This document shows, one piece after another, positions 37,946 to 47,783 of a stretch of 64,000 nucleotides of DNA. This DNA is from Flavobacteriales bacterium (GTDB lineage: Bacteria > Bacteroidota > Bacteroidia > Flavobacteriales > UBA7312): positions 25,760 through 89,759 of the forward strand of contig JADHMQ010000007.1 of NCBI GenBank assembly GCA_016779935.1, given 5' to 3'. The stretch's first letter is position 1. Each line of letters opens with the position of its first letter. The position numbers and the translations under genes were made by a program. Under the pieces are notes generated by a model that made no database searches, had not been told where the DNA came from, and saw only the letters and a list, made by a program, of their open reading frames with translations.

Positions 37946-38740
37946 TTAATTAAGAAGTTGATTAACTATGGTCTCATTTATTAATATTACAATGGCCATA
38001 AGTAGCACAAAAATACCAAATGATTTTTTTAATACCTGACTATTTAAATGTTTTGATATAAATATTCCGATATTAATTCCGATAATGGATAAGAGCGTAA
38101 ATAATAGCATTAAGTCCCAATCAATTGGATTTGAAAGTTCGCCAAGAAAACCAAATAAGGACTTAATCGAAATTATAATCAAAGATGTACCAATGGCTTC
38201 TTTCATATCAATATTGGTTAATAAAAGCAGAGCTGGGACTATTAAAAAACCTCCGCCCGCCCCAACCAATCCAGTTACAATTCCAACAATAAACCCATCA
38301 AGAATTATCATCATGTAATTATTGCTTGATTGTGAGGGTTTAGGACGCCAAGAAAATATCATTGATAAAGAGGCTAACAGCATTATTAGCGCAAACAAAA
38401 TTAAAATGAACGTGTCTTTTGACAGCGAAAATTGTTCCGAAAAATGCATTACTTCGGGCAGTGAAGTAAGTATCCATTTGCGACTTGCAAAAACTCCAAT
38501 AAAAGACGGTATTGCAAATAATACTCCTATTTTAATATTGATTTGTTTCTTTAAAATGTATCTCTGGGCGCCAAATAAAGCTGCTACGCCAACAACAAAT
38601 AAGGAATATGCTGTTGCACTAACAGGACTTATTCCCATTATATACACCAATATAGGCACAGTTAATATGGATCCGCCGCCGCCAAACAAACCTAAGAAAA
38701 CGCCGACTATTAAAGCCATTAAATAACCTAGTACTATCAT
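37946..38740 (-). CDS. TSUP (TauE/SafE) family transporter
   Basis: 264 residues and about eight helices in two related halves, each carrying the family glycine motif: GVFLGLFGGGGSILTVPILVYIMG near residue 14 and GIVTGLVGAGGGFLIVPALLLLTNI near residue 153. TSUP proteins move sulfite, thiosulfate, organosulfonates or sulfur anions. Being co-transcribed with a persulfide dioxygenase/rhodanese fusion, sulfite or thiosulfate export is the most likely role. Confidence 0.88.
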   Translation of the reverse strand: MIVLGYLMALIVGVFLGLFGGGGSILTVPILVYIMGISPVSATAYSLFVVGVAALFGAQRYILKKQINIKIGVLFAIPSFIGVFASRKWILTSLPEVMHFSEQFSLSKDTFILILFALIMLLASLSMIFSWRPKPSQSSNNYMMIILDGFIVGIVTGLVGAGGGFLIVPALLLLTNIDMKEAIGTSLIIISIKSLFGFLGELSNPIDWDLMLLFTLLSIIGINIGIFISKHLNSQVLKKSFGIFVLLMAIVILINETIVNQLLN

Positions 38741-38850
38741 GATTCTAAGACTATAAAAAAATGTTTATTTACGCGCATTTAGAGAAGGTAACTAACAACT
38801 CAATGTTAAGAAAAATAAATCTGTAAAAAGTTAGAAGCCAGCAATATACA

Positions 38851-38858
38851 TAGATTTG
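38851..38858 (+). promoter_or_regulatory. Orphan plus-strand -7 box (TAGATTTG)
   Basis: Exact TAnnTTTG match in the 196-base interval between the TSUP gene and the PorP/SprF-like gene, both on the other strand. It points at no ORF but lies 48 bases before a bidirectional terminator. Confidence 0.3.
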
Positions 38859-38905
38859 CGGAGTCGTAACATTTGTTTTTGGTTAGCTTTATTGTTAGAC
38901 AATTC

Positions 38906-38935
38906 AAAAGTCCTTTATTAATTTAGAGGACTTTT
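38906..38935. terminator. Bidirectional terminator after the PorP/SprF-like gene
   Basis: Arms aaaagtcct (38906-38914) and aggactttt (38927-38935), flanked by A/T runs so that it can act on both strands. It begins right after the stop of the PorP/SprF-like gene. Confidence 0.8.
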
Positions 38936-38936
38936 T

Positions 38937-39839
38937 CTATTTAGGCTGATTAAATCTGAAACCTAATTTAAATTCATTAGTTCCTGAAGAAACTGTTGAA
39001 ATGTCCGAAGTAACAAAGTCATGTGCATAGGCTAGGTAAAACTTTTCATTTAAGTCTATACCTATATATAAAGCTACCGCATCATTCAATCTATATGAAA
39101 GTGCTGACCAAAGCATGTCTTTGTAAATTACTTTAGACATAATTTCTAATGATAAGGGGGCTGGAGGAGCAAGCATAAATAAGACGGATGGCTCTAGTGT
39201 TATAGTACTATTCAATTCCTTAATATATCCACCTCCGATATAAATATGATTTGTTAGGCCATCAGAAACTAAACTATTATCTGAATAGTCACTATCTATA
39301 TCAAATGTGGACGTAAGAAGCTGTGGTAAAGAAAAACTGGCGTAGAAGTCGTCTGCATAAAGGTATGCTCCAAAGGTAGCAGTAGGTACTACTGAAGATA
39401 AAATAGAGTTATTAAACACCGGATCGCCATCATCATAAGGGTTAACAATAGTATGGTCTAATTTGTATTGTAAGAAGCCTGCCGACAAACCTAATGAAAG
39501 GCTCATGTCATCTTTTAATCTTAGATGGTAGGAGTAGCTTACATTTATCCCTCTTCTGCTATCAGCGCCTGCTACATCTTTGAAAGCGGTAGCACCAACT
39601 GCCATTTTTTCGTTACGTAAAAGACCATAACCGTTGATAATGTCTGTTTGTGGAGCTTCTCTAACCCCCGCCCACTGGTTACGAATAACTGCATTAAGCT
39701 GAGTAGTTCCATCAACACCTGCATAGGCAGGATTATATAAAAAAGGGCTTAATTGATAGCTGCTAAATTGAGGTAATTGTTGAGCAAAAGCCTCATTACC
39801 AATTATCAATAAAACGAAATATAATATGACTTTTTTCAT
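38937..39839 (-). CDS. PorP/SprF family T9SS-associated outer-membrane protein
   Basis: 300 residues with a signal peptide (ends NEAFAQQ). The family opening LPQFSSYQLSPFLYNPAYAGVDGTTQLNAVIRNQWAGV is unmistakable, followed by barrel strands and a FKLGFRF C-terminus. PorP/SprF-like proteins are encoded next to large type B-sorted cargo and are needed to place that cargo on the surface; SprF does this for SprB in Flavobacterium johnsoniae. Here it follows the SprB-repeat protein by 5 bases, so it is the likely dedicated partner. Confidence 0.92.
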   Translation of the reverse strand: MKKVILYFVLLIIGNEAFAQQLPQFSSYQLSPFLYNPAYAGVDGTTQLNAVIRNQWAGVREAPQTDIINGYGLLRNEKMAVGATAFKDVAGADSRRGINVSYSYHLRLKDDMSLSLGLSAGFLQYKLDHTIVNPYDDGDPVFNNSILSSVVPTATFGAYLYADDFYASFSLPQLLTSTFDIDSDYSDNSLVSDGLTNHIYIGGGYIKELNSTITLEPSVLFMLAPPAPLSLEIMSKVIYKDMLWSALSYRLNDAVALYIGIDLNEKFYLAYAHDFVTSDISTVSSGTNEFKLGFRFNQPK

Positions 39840-39844
39840 TTTTA

Positions 39845-42800
39845 TTACCTTACAATGGTTACAGGACCAGTTAATGGTTCCTTATTGATATCGTCTTCAA
39901 AACTAATTATATAATAGTAAGTTCCAATAGGTAAATCATTACCATTGTATTTACCATCCCAGTTTAAAATATTAGGTGAGCTGCTTTCCCAAATTGATGC
40001 TCCCCATCTGTTAAAAATTTGAACCTTAACGGATTCATATTGGTTTAAATAGCTGATTTCCCACGTATCATTATATCCATCAGCATTAGGTGAAAAGCCT
40101 TCATTCATTCCAACAAAAACACGTATTGTATCGTTTCCTATGCAACCAGTAACGGTATCTAAGGCATAAGCTACATAATTGGTTGTAATCAATGGGCTAA
40201 CATCTATACTACTAGTTGATTCGTCAGTACTCCATAAGTAAGGAGCTTCTCCCTCTGAAATAGATAGAGTTAGAGCTTCACCCCTTGTGATACCAATATC
40301 ATCATTAGCAACGATAACAGGATTAAGTACTTGAATATTTAATTCGTCTGTAAATGAACATGAAGAAGATAAATTTTCTACCTCAACAGTAATTGTAGAT
40401 GAATTGTTAACGATTAAACCCAATTGTGCCCCATTTGTAAACAATTCTTGACTTGGTGAAATAGACCAACTGTATGAATCGTATTCAGCAAACATACTCC
40501 CATCAACAGAAATACTATCTCCATGGCATACATTCAATACTTCATTGTAATTAAATACTCTTGCAGGATGAATCTCAACTTCTTGTGTAAATTCACATCC
40601 ATTATCATCAGTAACAGTTAAAAGGAAGAGTGTATCTGCTACATCATTTACAGAAGGGAAATCAACTATAATATCTGACTGTGTAGCACTTGACGATTGA
40701 TAATCAAAGCTAGGTGATATGCCAGAAATAGGGGTAATATCGTAGTTATAATTACCCGTATTTGATGGTGTAGCACCAGTTGTTTGAACTAAAATACTTC
40801 CATTTTGTCCTTCGCAATATTCATTTATTACGTCTAGTGAAACAGAATAAGCGTCTGGTTCATATATTGTGAATGATGATGACTTAGTACATCCATTATC
40901 ATCGGTTACTATTACAGTGTAGTTTCCTGCTGCTAATGTTGAAGGGTTTTCACCATCCCAATCTATATTCACATAAGGCGTTGTTCCTCCGGTAATTTGA
41001 CCAGTTAAACTTGCAGTACCATCTTCTAATCCATTACAACTAACATTGGTTGTTACAATCGAGTTTATAAGCAATGGACTATCTGGTCCATCAACAGTAT
41101 AGGTTGATGTATGTTCACAGCCATATAAGTCAGTAACTACAAGGTTATAGGTTCCTTTAGATAAACCATTTATATTTTGAGTGTTCCCTACAGTTCCATT
41201 CGCCCCTGACCATTCGAACTGATATGTTGGAGTTCCACCAATTACTTCAACAGTAATTGCTCCCGAGTTATCTTCATAACAATCGTTATCTGTAATTGAA
41301 TAAGTAGAAACCTCAACTACATCAATTGGTGAAGTAACATAAACAGAGTCAACAAGAACACAGTTGTTAGCATCAGTAATGATGTTAGTATACCATTCTC
41401 CGGGTGCTAAACCAACTGCTGTAGCTGATTGCTGATTCAATGGATCATTCCAATCGAAAGTGTAAGGCAACCAGCCACCAGAAACATTAAAATTAAATGT
41501 TCCATCTATATCGCCTAAGCAACTAACAGATGTGGTATCCTCAGAATTATTAATCGAAAATAGTTCTGAATAATCTATACTTATTGACCCTGTCCCTACA
41601 CAACCGTTATTATCTGTATAAGTAGCGCTATAATTTCCTGCACTTAGATTAGTTGCTTGTGCTATTAATGAAATAACATTAGCATCACTATCAAACCAAC
41701 TCACGGCATAGTTTCCAAATCCAAGTCCTCCAGTATATGTAGCAGTAGCTTGTCCGTCATTATTTCCTTCGCACCTTACATTGGTAACATTTTCAAAACC
41801 AACTGTAATTTGATCTGGTTGATTTACAGTAATATTATCTTCAGCTGTACATCCTCTATCATCAGTAACAGTTACCGAATAAACATCCTGTGGGATAAGT
41901 GATAGAGTATCAAATGCTGCAGACGTAAAGGTTCTTATGTCGTTAGGGTTTGTAGAATTAAACCACTCAAAGGTGTAAAGTCCTGTACCACCGCCAGCAT
42001 TGGCTAAAATGACTGCATCAGAATATCCAAAGCAAGAGATATCAACACCATTATAATCGGATAAAATTGATAAATCAACTGTAATAGGTGACGGCTCGCC
42101 AATCGTAACTGGTGAATATACAGTAGTACAACCGTTATCATCTTCAACCTCTAATTGATATGAGCCTGGCAATAAGCCATTAACAGTGGGATTTACTGCT
42201 GAAAGGTTGGCAGGCCATAGGTTTATTCCTTGACTATTTTGCCAACTAAACCCATATACGCCTGAACTGACAGTCCCACCAGAAACTGTAACGACAGAAG
42301 CACTACCGTCTGATGCTGAAGTACAACTGACATCTTCAGAGCTAATAGAAACACTGATTGGCTCTGGGGTTAATATTTCAATATTTTCTAGTTCGTCTGT
42401 ACAACCCAATGAATCTCTTACAGTAGCGTTATAAGTGCCTCCAGCTAAGTTCTGGAAAGTTGACAAGTTTTGCCAACTCACACCACCATTAATAGAGAAC
42501 TCGTAGAAAGGTGTGCCTCCAGTGGCATTCAATGAAATTTGACCATCGGTATCGTTGTAACATAAATTATTAACTGCACCTATAAGGACTAAATCTGGTG
42601 AACTCGTTTGTGAAATAAATACACTGTCTATAGTGTAGCAGGAATTGATATCCCATACATGAACATAAATTAAACCATCTGTTAAATTTTGTGGATTTGA
42701 ACTTTGCGATGTTGGGTTCAGACTTCCATCTTGTAATAGTAATGGTAACTGATAGGCGTCATCATAAGTCCAAAGAATTGTGTAAGAGCCTACACCTCCT

Positions 42801-45800
42801 ATGATATTAACATTAGCTGTTGCATCCCAACCTAAACAACTTTCTTGAGTGGATGAAACTCCAGTAATTTCTAATTCTGCAGGCTCACCAACATAGAAGG
42901 AATTATTTAATAATTCACAGCCATTTGAATCTTCTAAATCGTAAAAATACATGCCTTCAGAAAGCCCCGTCAACAAGAACGTATCCGCTGAAACCACAGT
43001 AACCGTTACAGAAGACGGAAGTGAAGAAATAGTATATCCAGGTGTCCCTCCATTAGCAATAACTAATACTTCGCCATCAGAGGAAGAATTACAAAGCGCA
43101 CTAGTTACTATATGAGAAACAGAAAGAGGTGCTGGTTCAAAAATTTCGTAAGATGTTTGAGCTACACATCCATTAGCATCTTGAACAGATAGGTCATAAA
43201 CTCCTGCAGAAAGACCTGTAATTGAGTCAACAGTAATTTGTTGAGAAAACCCTGGATCGTTAACAAACAACCAATAGTAGTTTCCTGGAAAAGGATTACC
43301 ACCAGATATATCTAAAAACAACTTACCATTGTCGGCACCGTTACATGTAAGAGTAGATGTAGAAAGTAATGTATTAACAGATAGCGAAATTGGTGGGTTT
43401 TCGTTAATTGTAACTGGCTGACTCCAAGTATCAACACATGACGTTGTATCAACTACAGATAATGTATATGTTCCAGCAGGAAGATTATCAATTATTGTAA
43501 TCGTATCTGATGAAACAAAGCTTCCTGCAATACCAGACAATGTAAATGTAAATGGTAATGCTTCACCTAAAGCTTTAATTTCTAATTCACCATCGCTTCC
43601 ACCAAAACATAGGTTATCGGTAACTGTAACAGATTGAATTTCAACATCAACAATTTTTGGGATAAATACATTCACTGTTTTCTCACATGTAAGTTGATCT
43701 GTTATTTTTACTAAGGTATTGCCTGAAGGTAATGATGTAGCTGTTGAGGTCAATTGACCGGAAGACAACCACTCAAAGGAATAGCCTGATTGACCTCCAG
43801 AAGGATTCACTGTAGCAGCACCATTGGAATTACTACAAGTTTCAGAAACTATATTAGTAAACGTTGCAGTAATTTCTGTGTTCTGCTGAATAACCAAAGT
43901 GTCAACAAAAGAGCATGAGTTATTGTCAATTGCTGTAACAGTATATGCGCCACTTGGCAGTTGATTAACTGTAAGGTTATTTAATGCCGTTGAACTTGTA
44001 ACACCTAATGAACCGGGTTCATGCGTAATTGATGAATAAGGGGTTGTCCCACCTAAAACATCTACAGAAATTTGACCTGTTGATGCACCAAAACAATTGA
44101 CATCTAAAACGCTTGTATTGAATGACATTTGAGTTGGGTGAGTAAGGGTAAAGGTTAAAGTATCAGAACAGTTTTTAAAATCTGATAAGATGACTTGATA
44201 AATACCTTCTTCCAAATTATTTATGTAACTATTTGTACTAGTAGAACCTCCTAACCATGTATAATCATAAGGAAATGTTCCTCCTGAACCACTTACTGCT
44301 ATAAAACCGTCTGAGCCTTCAAAGCAATTTGGGTTTGAAGATGAATCTGTGTTTAATACAAGAGGACTAGGCTGAGAAATATTAATTGGTAATATTGAAG
44401 AAGTACATCCAGCAGTGTCAGTAGCAAAAACAGTGTAATTACCCGCACCTATGTTTAGCTGAGTATTCGTAGCTCCTGTAAAAGCAGCTCCATCTTTAGT
44501 CCAAGTGTAAACCAAAGTTCCTTGACCTCCATTTGCATTAATTGAAATTGAACCATCTGATAATCCAAAACAAGATGGGGTTGTAGTTGATTGAACTGAA
44601 AGAATTAACTGAGCGGGTTCTGTGATTTGAATTACTGAGTTAAACGGACAGTTATTTCCGTCAATTACTGAAACATTATACGAGCCTACTGTCAAATTTG
44701 AATAATAATTTGAATCTGAGGAAGTAAATGATGGCACCAAAGTGTCGACTGTAAAAGTATATGGAGTTGTTCCTTGGGAAGCAGAAACAGAAAGATTTGC
44801 ATCTGCAGAATTAAAACAGGATAAAGGTGTAGAGGTTGTTGATACACTTAAAAAAGAAATATCTTCTATTGAAATAGTAGTATCAAATTCACAAGCATTT
44901 GCATCAGAAAGTGTGAAATTGTAACTACCATCAGAAAGATTATCATATACACCATTACTCTGAATCACCCCGTCTAAATCAAATTGGTAAGGTAGAAGAC
45001 CTCCTAAACCATCAACTTCAAATAAAGCTAATGTATCTTTACAAAAAATCGTATCGAGTGTCAATATATCAATACCAAGTTGTGAGTATTCAAAAATTTC
45101 AATTTGAAGAGAAGCAATACAACCGTTAACATCTATAGCTTCAACAGTATAAGTTCCTGATGATAAATTGTCAAATACAGATGCGGCTTGCCAAGCTGAT
45201 GCATCAATTCTGTATTGGTAACCAGCCGTTCCGCCAGAAGCCAAAACTTCTAAACTACCAGTACTTTCACCAAAACAATCAACGGAATCTGAACTGACTA
45301 CTGTTAACTGAATAGCTGAGATTGTATCTAAAACCGTGTAAACTGAATTGTAAATACAGCCGTTAGCATCTGTAACTTCAAGATTGTAATCTCCTCCCTC
45401 TACAGAAGTAATATCTTCACTGCTTGAAGTGAAACCATTCGGGCCTGTCCAAGAAAATGTATAATCTAATGTATCTATTACATTACCTGTACTGTTATTA
45501 ATTTTTAATCCTACACCACCACTAACATCAATCTGCACTTCTCCATCAAACTGAGAATTACAAAGAACATTAGTTATGTTTTCATCAACATGCAAACTAT
45601 CTGGCTCTCTGAGAGTAACCGAACGCACTATTTCACATCCAGTTGACGAAGTAAATAAAATAAAATAGTCCCCTGCACAAAGTCCCGTTTGACTAGCGTT
45701 ATCAGCGGCAATTGAATAAAAAGGAACGCCAGCTACTGTATCTTGATAAAAGGCTATTGTATATGTCTCTGGAGAAGGGTCTGGAGAAGGGAAAATATTC

Positions 45801-46207
45801 ACATATATTTCACCGTCACAAACCCCATAGCAACTAACATTATAACCATTAAAATTAAATGCTGGAGTAAATTGACTAGAGTTAAAAACCACTTCAGAAA
45901 GCGTATCTTGAATATTACATGTATCAACACCAGAAATGATAGTAACATCATAAACTCCACCGTCTAATCCGGTAAGTAAAAAAGTGTCTTCGGAGAATAC
46001 ATTGTTGTAAGTTGAATTGTCTGGAAAGCCTACCTCAAGGGTATAAGGGGGCGTAAGCCCAGAGCCAGGAACAATTTCTAATATCCCATTATTGTTACAT
46101 TCGTCATCCTGTAATACATTAACAGTACATTGGGCATTTGACTGTATTGCCGTGAAAAAACTAGCAAGAAGAAAAGCTATAATCTTTGCCTTATCTGATA
46201 TTTTCAA
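39845..46207 (-). CDS. Giant SprB-repeat surface protein with type B sorting domain
   Basis: 2120 residues. The signal peptide is residues 1-25 (ends AIQSNAQ). About twenty SprB-type repeats of 80-100 residues follow, each opening with a motif such as CFGLSDGSISI, CYNDTDGQISL or CNGLEDGTASL and containing GGT..Y.F.W and a DNNGC strand near the end. The C-terminus is a type B (CHU_C) sorting domain: GFSPNADGYNDTWEI, VQIFNRWGASIW, WDGKYNGNDLPIGTYYYII. It is predicted to be a cell-surface adhesin exported by T9SS, in the same class as the gliding adhesin SprB but about one third of that protein's size. The start appears to be TTG (46205-46207); no in-frame ATG lies before the signal peptide and an in-frame TAA is just upstream. 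Confidence 0.88.
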   Translation of the reverse strand: MKISDKAKIIAFLLASFFTAIQSNAQCTVNVLQDDECNNNGILEIVPGSGLTPPYTLEVGFPDNSTYNNVFSEDTFLLTGLDGGVYDVTIISGVDTCNIQDTLSEVVFNSSQFTPAFNFNGYNVSCYGVCDGEIYVNIFPSPDPSPETYTIAFYQDTVAGVPFYSIAADNASQTGLCAGDYFILFTSSTGCEIVRSVTLREPDSLHVDENITNVLCNSQFDGEVQIDVSGGVGLKINNSTGNVIDTLDYTFSWTGPNGFTSSSEDITSVEGGDYNLEVTDANGCIYNSVYTVLDTISAIQLTVVSSDSVDCFGESTGSLEVLASGGTAGYQYRIDASAWQAASVFDNLSSGTYTVEAIDVNGCIASLQIEIFEYSQLGIDILTLDTIFCKDTLALFEVDGLGGLLPYQFDLDGVIQSNGVYDNLSDGSYNFTLSDANACEFDTTISIEDISFLSVSTTSTPLSCFNSADANLSVSASQGTTPYTFTVDTLVPSFTSSDSNYYSNLTVGSYNVSVIDGNNCPFNSVIQITEPAQLILSVQSTTTPSCFGLSDGSISINANGGQGTLVYTWTKDGAAFTGATNTQLNIGAGNYTVFATDTAGCTSSILPINISQPSPLVLNTDSSSNPNCFEGSDGFIAVSGSGGTFPYDYTWLGGSTSTNSYINNLEEGIYQVILSDFKNCSDTLTFTLTHPTQMSFNTSVLDVNCFGASTGQISVDVLGGTTPYSSITHEPGSLGVTSSTALNNLTVNQLPSGAYTVTAIDNNSCSFVDTLVIQQNTEITATFTNIVSETCSNSNGAATVNPSGGQSGYSFEWLSSGQLTSTATSLPSGNTLVKITDQLTCEKTVNVFIPKIVDVEIQSVTVTDNLCFGGSDGELEIKALGEALPFTFTLSGIAGSFVSSDTITIIDNLPAGTYTLSVVDTTSCVDTWSQPVTINENPPISLSVNTLLSTSTLTCNGADNGKLFLDISGGNPFPGNYYWLFVNDPGFSQQITVDSITGLSAGVYDLSVQDANGCVAQTSYEIFEPAPLSVSHIVTSALCNSSSDGEVLVIANGGTPGYTISSLPSSVTVTVVSADTFLLTGLSEGMYFYDLEDSNGCELLNNSFYVGEPAELEITGVSSTQESCLGWDATANVNIIGGVGSYTILWTYDDAYQLPLLLQDGSLNPTSQSSNPQNLTDGLIYVHVWDINSCYTIDSVFISQTSSPDLVLIGAVNNLCYNDTDGQISLNATGGTPFYEFSINGGVSWQNLSTFQNLAGGTYNATVRDSLGCTDELENIEILTPEPISVSISSEDVSCTSASDGSASVVTVSGGTVSSGVYGFSWQNSQGINLWPANLSAVNPTVNGLLPGSYQLEVEDDNGCTTVYSPVTIGEPSPITVDLSILSDYNGVDISCFGYSDAVILANAGGGTGLYTFEWFNSTNPNDIRTFTSAAFDTLSLIPQDVYSVTVTDDRGCTAEDNITVNQPDQITVGFENVTNVRCEGNNDGQATATYTGGLGFGNYAVSWFDSDANVISLIAQATNLSAGNYSATYTDNNGCVGTGSISIDYSELFSINNSEDTTSVSCLGDIDGTFNFNVSGGWLPYTFDWNDPLNQQSATAVGLAPGEWYTNIITDANNCVLVDSVYVTSPIDVVEVSTYSITDNDCYEDNSGAITVEVIGGTPTYQFEWSGANGTVGNTQNINGLSKGTYNLVVTDLYGCEHTSTYTVDGPDSPLLINSIVTTNVSCNGLEDGTASLTGQITGGTTPYVNIDWDGENPSTLAAGNYTVIVTDDNGCTKSSSFTIYEPDAYSVSLDVINEYCEGQNGSILVQTTGATPSNTGNYNYDITPISGISPSFDYQSSSATQSDIIVDFPSVNDVADTLFLLTVTDDNGCEFTQEVEIHPARVFNYNEVLNVCHGDSISVDGSMFAEYDSYSWSISPSQELFTNGAQLGLIVNNSSTITVEVENLSSSCSFTDELNIQVLNPVIVANDDIGITRGEALTLSISEGEAPYLWSTDESTSSIDVSPLITTNYVAYALDTVTGCIGNDTIRVFVGMNEGFSPNADGYNDTWEISYLNQYESVKVQIFNRWGASIWESSSPNILNWDGKYNGNDLPIGTYYYIISFEDDINKEPLTGPVTIVR

Positions 46208-46567
46208 AATATTTAAGTTTTAGATTATCTAAAATTTTGCATTGCAAGATACAAAAATTAACAATCTTTCGAACATAAATGCTTATAAGTACAAAAGAAA
46301 TAAACACATTTTTGTTGATGATGTAGCTCGTTCAATTTGAATAATGGAATTGAATTCGATTAAGTATAATTAATTTGCTAAGTTTGTTACCATATCAAAG
46401 CCCTTTAAGCATGAAATCTAATTCTTACAAAGAACGCCATCTTTTTATGGGGGTATTCTTGCTAAAAAGCACTCAATTATATCTTATTTTATTAAGACTC
46501 AAAAAACACTTTTACATTGAAATATGCTCATATGTTTTATACATTTCAGCACTCATTTTTTTTATCG
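46208..46567. other. 360-base interval without a supported gene
   Basis: Very AT-rich space before the giant SprB-repeat gene and beyond the end of the esterase gene. It must hold the promoter of the minus-strand giant gene; TATCTTGC near 46245 is the closest match and is imperfect. On the plus strand TAAGTTTG (46379-46386) is a good -7 box and points at a 54-codon hydrophobic frame starting at ATG 46411 and ending at 46575. That frame is weak and is not called as a gene. Confidence 0.5.
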
Positions 46568-47770
46568 TTAATTGAGTGAAGTTTTGATAACCTTTTCACT
46601 ACTTAGCAAGCTAGATTGGTTGAAAATCTGCAAATAATACAGGCCATTGGTCAAAACTTTGGTGGATATTTTTGACTGTAAATCTCTTATTTTCGACTGC
46701 ATTACCTTTCTTCCAAAATTATCAAAAATCACAATCCTATCAAATTCGACATCACTATCAATATTTAATACTTCAGTTGTTGGATTGGGATAAATTTTTG
46801 TTGAGGTTAATCCTACAGCATCCACTGAAACTGTTTCGCAAATGATATTATATAGAAAATCGCTTATGAATGGAACTGCTGTTTGAGAAATATTAGTAAT
46901 TGGAGCAGCATGTCCTCCAGAGTTAAAGGTGTATAAGTCATTCTGTACGCCCAATGTTTCAAGTGTAGTGTGAATTTCTCCTGAGCCACATAAAATCGGA
47001 AAAGCATCGTTTCCTAATGCATTGTCGCATTCATAACTTACGGTATTGTCATCTGAGGCATGCACACTAACTATTGGCTCATCCTCTGAATCAAAAAAAG
47101 CTAAGGATTGTATAGCTCCTGCCAAACTTATTGCTCCAATTACTTCTGAAGAATAGCCTTCGTTACCGCTATTACCCTCAATACCTCCAGAATTATCAAA
47201 AAACTCTTGAAGATCATTAGGAATATCATCACTATCTACTGCAGACAAATGAACCGCAGTTACAGCTCCTGCCGAATAGCCACCCACAAAAATCTGATCT
47301 GGATTAATACCATAGCTATTTCCGTTTTCTGAAAAATCTTTTCTGAAAAATCTAACTGCAGCCTTCATGTCTGAAATAGAGTTTATCACGGTTTGCGTCA
47401 ATATTTCTGAGGCGTTGGGTGAAATCAAACTAACCGTTGAGGTTAGCCTGTATTGAATTGAAGCAGTAAAATAGCATGGCTTGGCAAAGGCTTCACAAAG
47501 ACTTATCATAGGAGGGTTATCTTTATTTCCAGCAACATAAACTCCGCCATGAGCAAAAACAATCAATGGTCGATTGGTAGCAGTATCGCCCACAGCTTGA
47601 TAAATATCCATGTCCAAACCAGAGTCAGAGGATGACCAATCATAAACGTCAGTATATTCAACTGTAGTTTTTGAAATGTTTGAAAAAATTTCATCCTGAT
47701 ATCTCCCATCACATTGTCCAAAAACAACTTGTGAGACTAAAAATAGACTTAGTAGTAATAATTTTTTCAT
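46568..47770 (-). CDS. Secreted alpha/beta-hydrolase (esterase) with T9SS sorting domain
   Basis: 400 residues from the ATG at 47768-47770 (signal peptide KKLLLLSLFLVSQVVFGQ). Upstream starts would run into metG. The hydrolase domain has the oxyanion motif FAHGGVYVAGN, the nucleophile elbow GGYSAGAVTA (Ser), a likely acid in VSVHASDDNTVSY and the catalytic His in FNSGGHAAPI. This is a carboxylesterase/lipase-like arrangement. A type A sorting domain (IYPNPTTEVLNIDS) covers the last 75 residues, so the enzyme should leave the cell or sit on its surface. It begins 13 bases after the metG stop and may share its transcript. The substrate cannot be told. Confidence 0.82.
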   Translation of the reverse strand: MKKLLLLSLFLVSQVVFGQCDGRYQDEIFSNISKTTVEYTDVYDWSSSDSGLDMDIYQAVGDTATNRPLIVFAHGGVYVAGNKDNPPMISLCEAFAKPCYFTASIQYRLTSTVSLISPNASEILTQTVINSISDMKAAVRFFRKDFSENGNSYGINPDQIFVGGYSAGAVTAVHLSAVDSDDIPNDLQEFFDNSGGIEGNSGNEGYSSEVIGAISLAGAIQSLAFFDSEDEPIVSVHASDDNTVSYECDNALGNDAFPILCGSGEIHTTLETLGVQNDLYTFNSGGHAAPITNISQTAVPFISDFLYNIICETVSVDAVGLTSTKIYPNPTTEVLNIDSDVEFDRIVIFDNFGRKVMQSKIRDLQSKISTKVLTNGLYYLQIFNQSSLLSSEKVIKTSLN

Positions 47771-47783
47771 AATTCGAATTGAT

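Noticed and set aside
39845..46207. Recombination hot spot or CRISPR-like array in the giant repeat gene
   Set aside because: The periodicity of 80-100 codons matches SprB protein repeats and there are no short identical direct repeats with spacers.
46375..46575. 66-codon plus-strand frame with TTG start
   Set aside because: No recognisable family, biased hydrophobic composition and a TTG start just before a promoter-like box. Only the inner ATG version (46411) was kept, as a weak lead.
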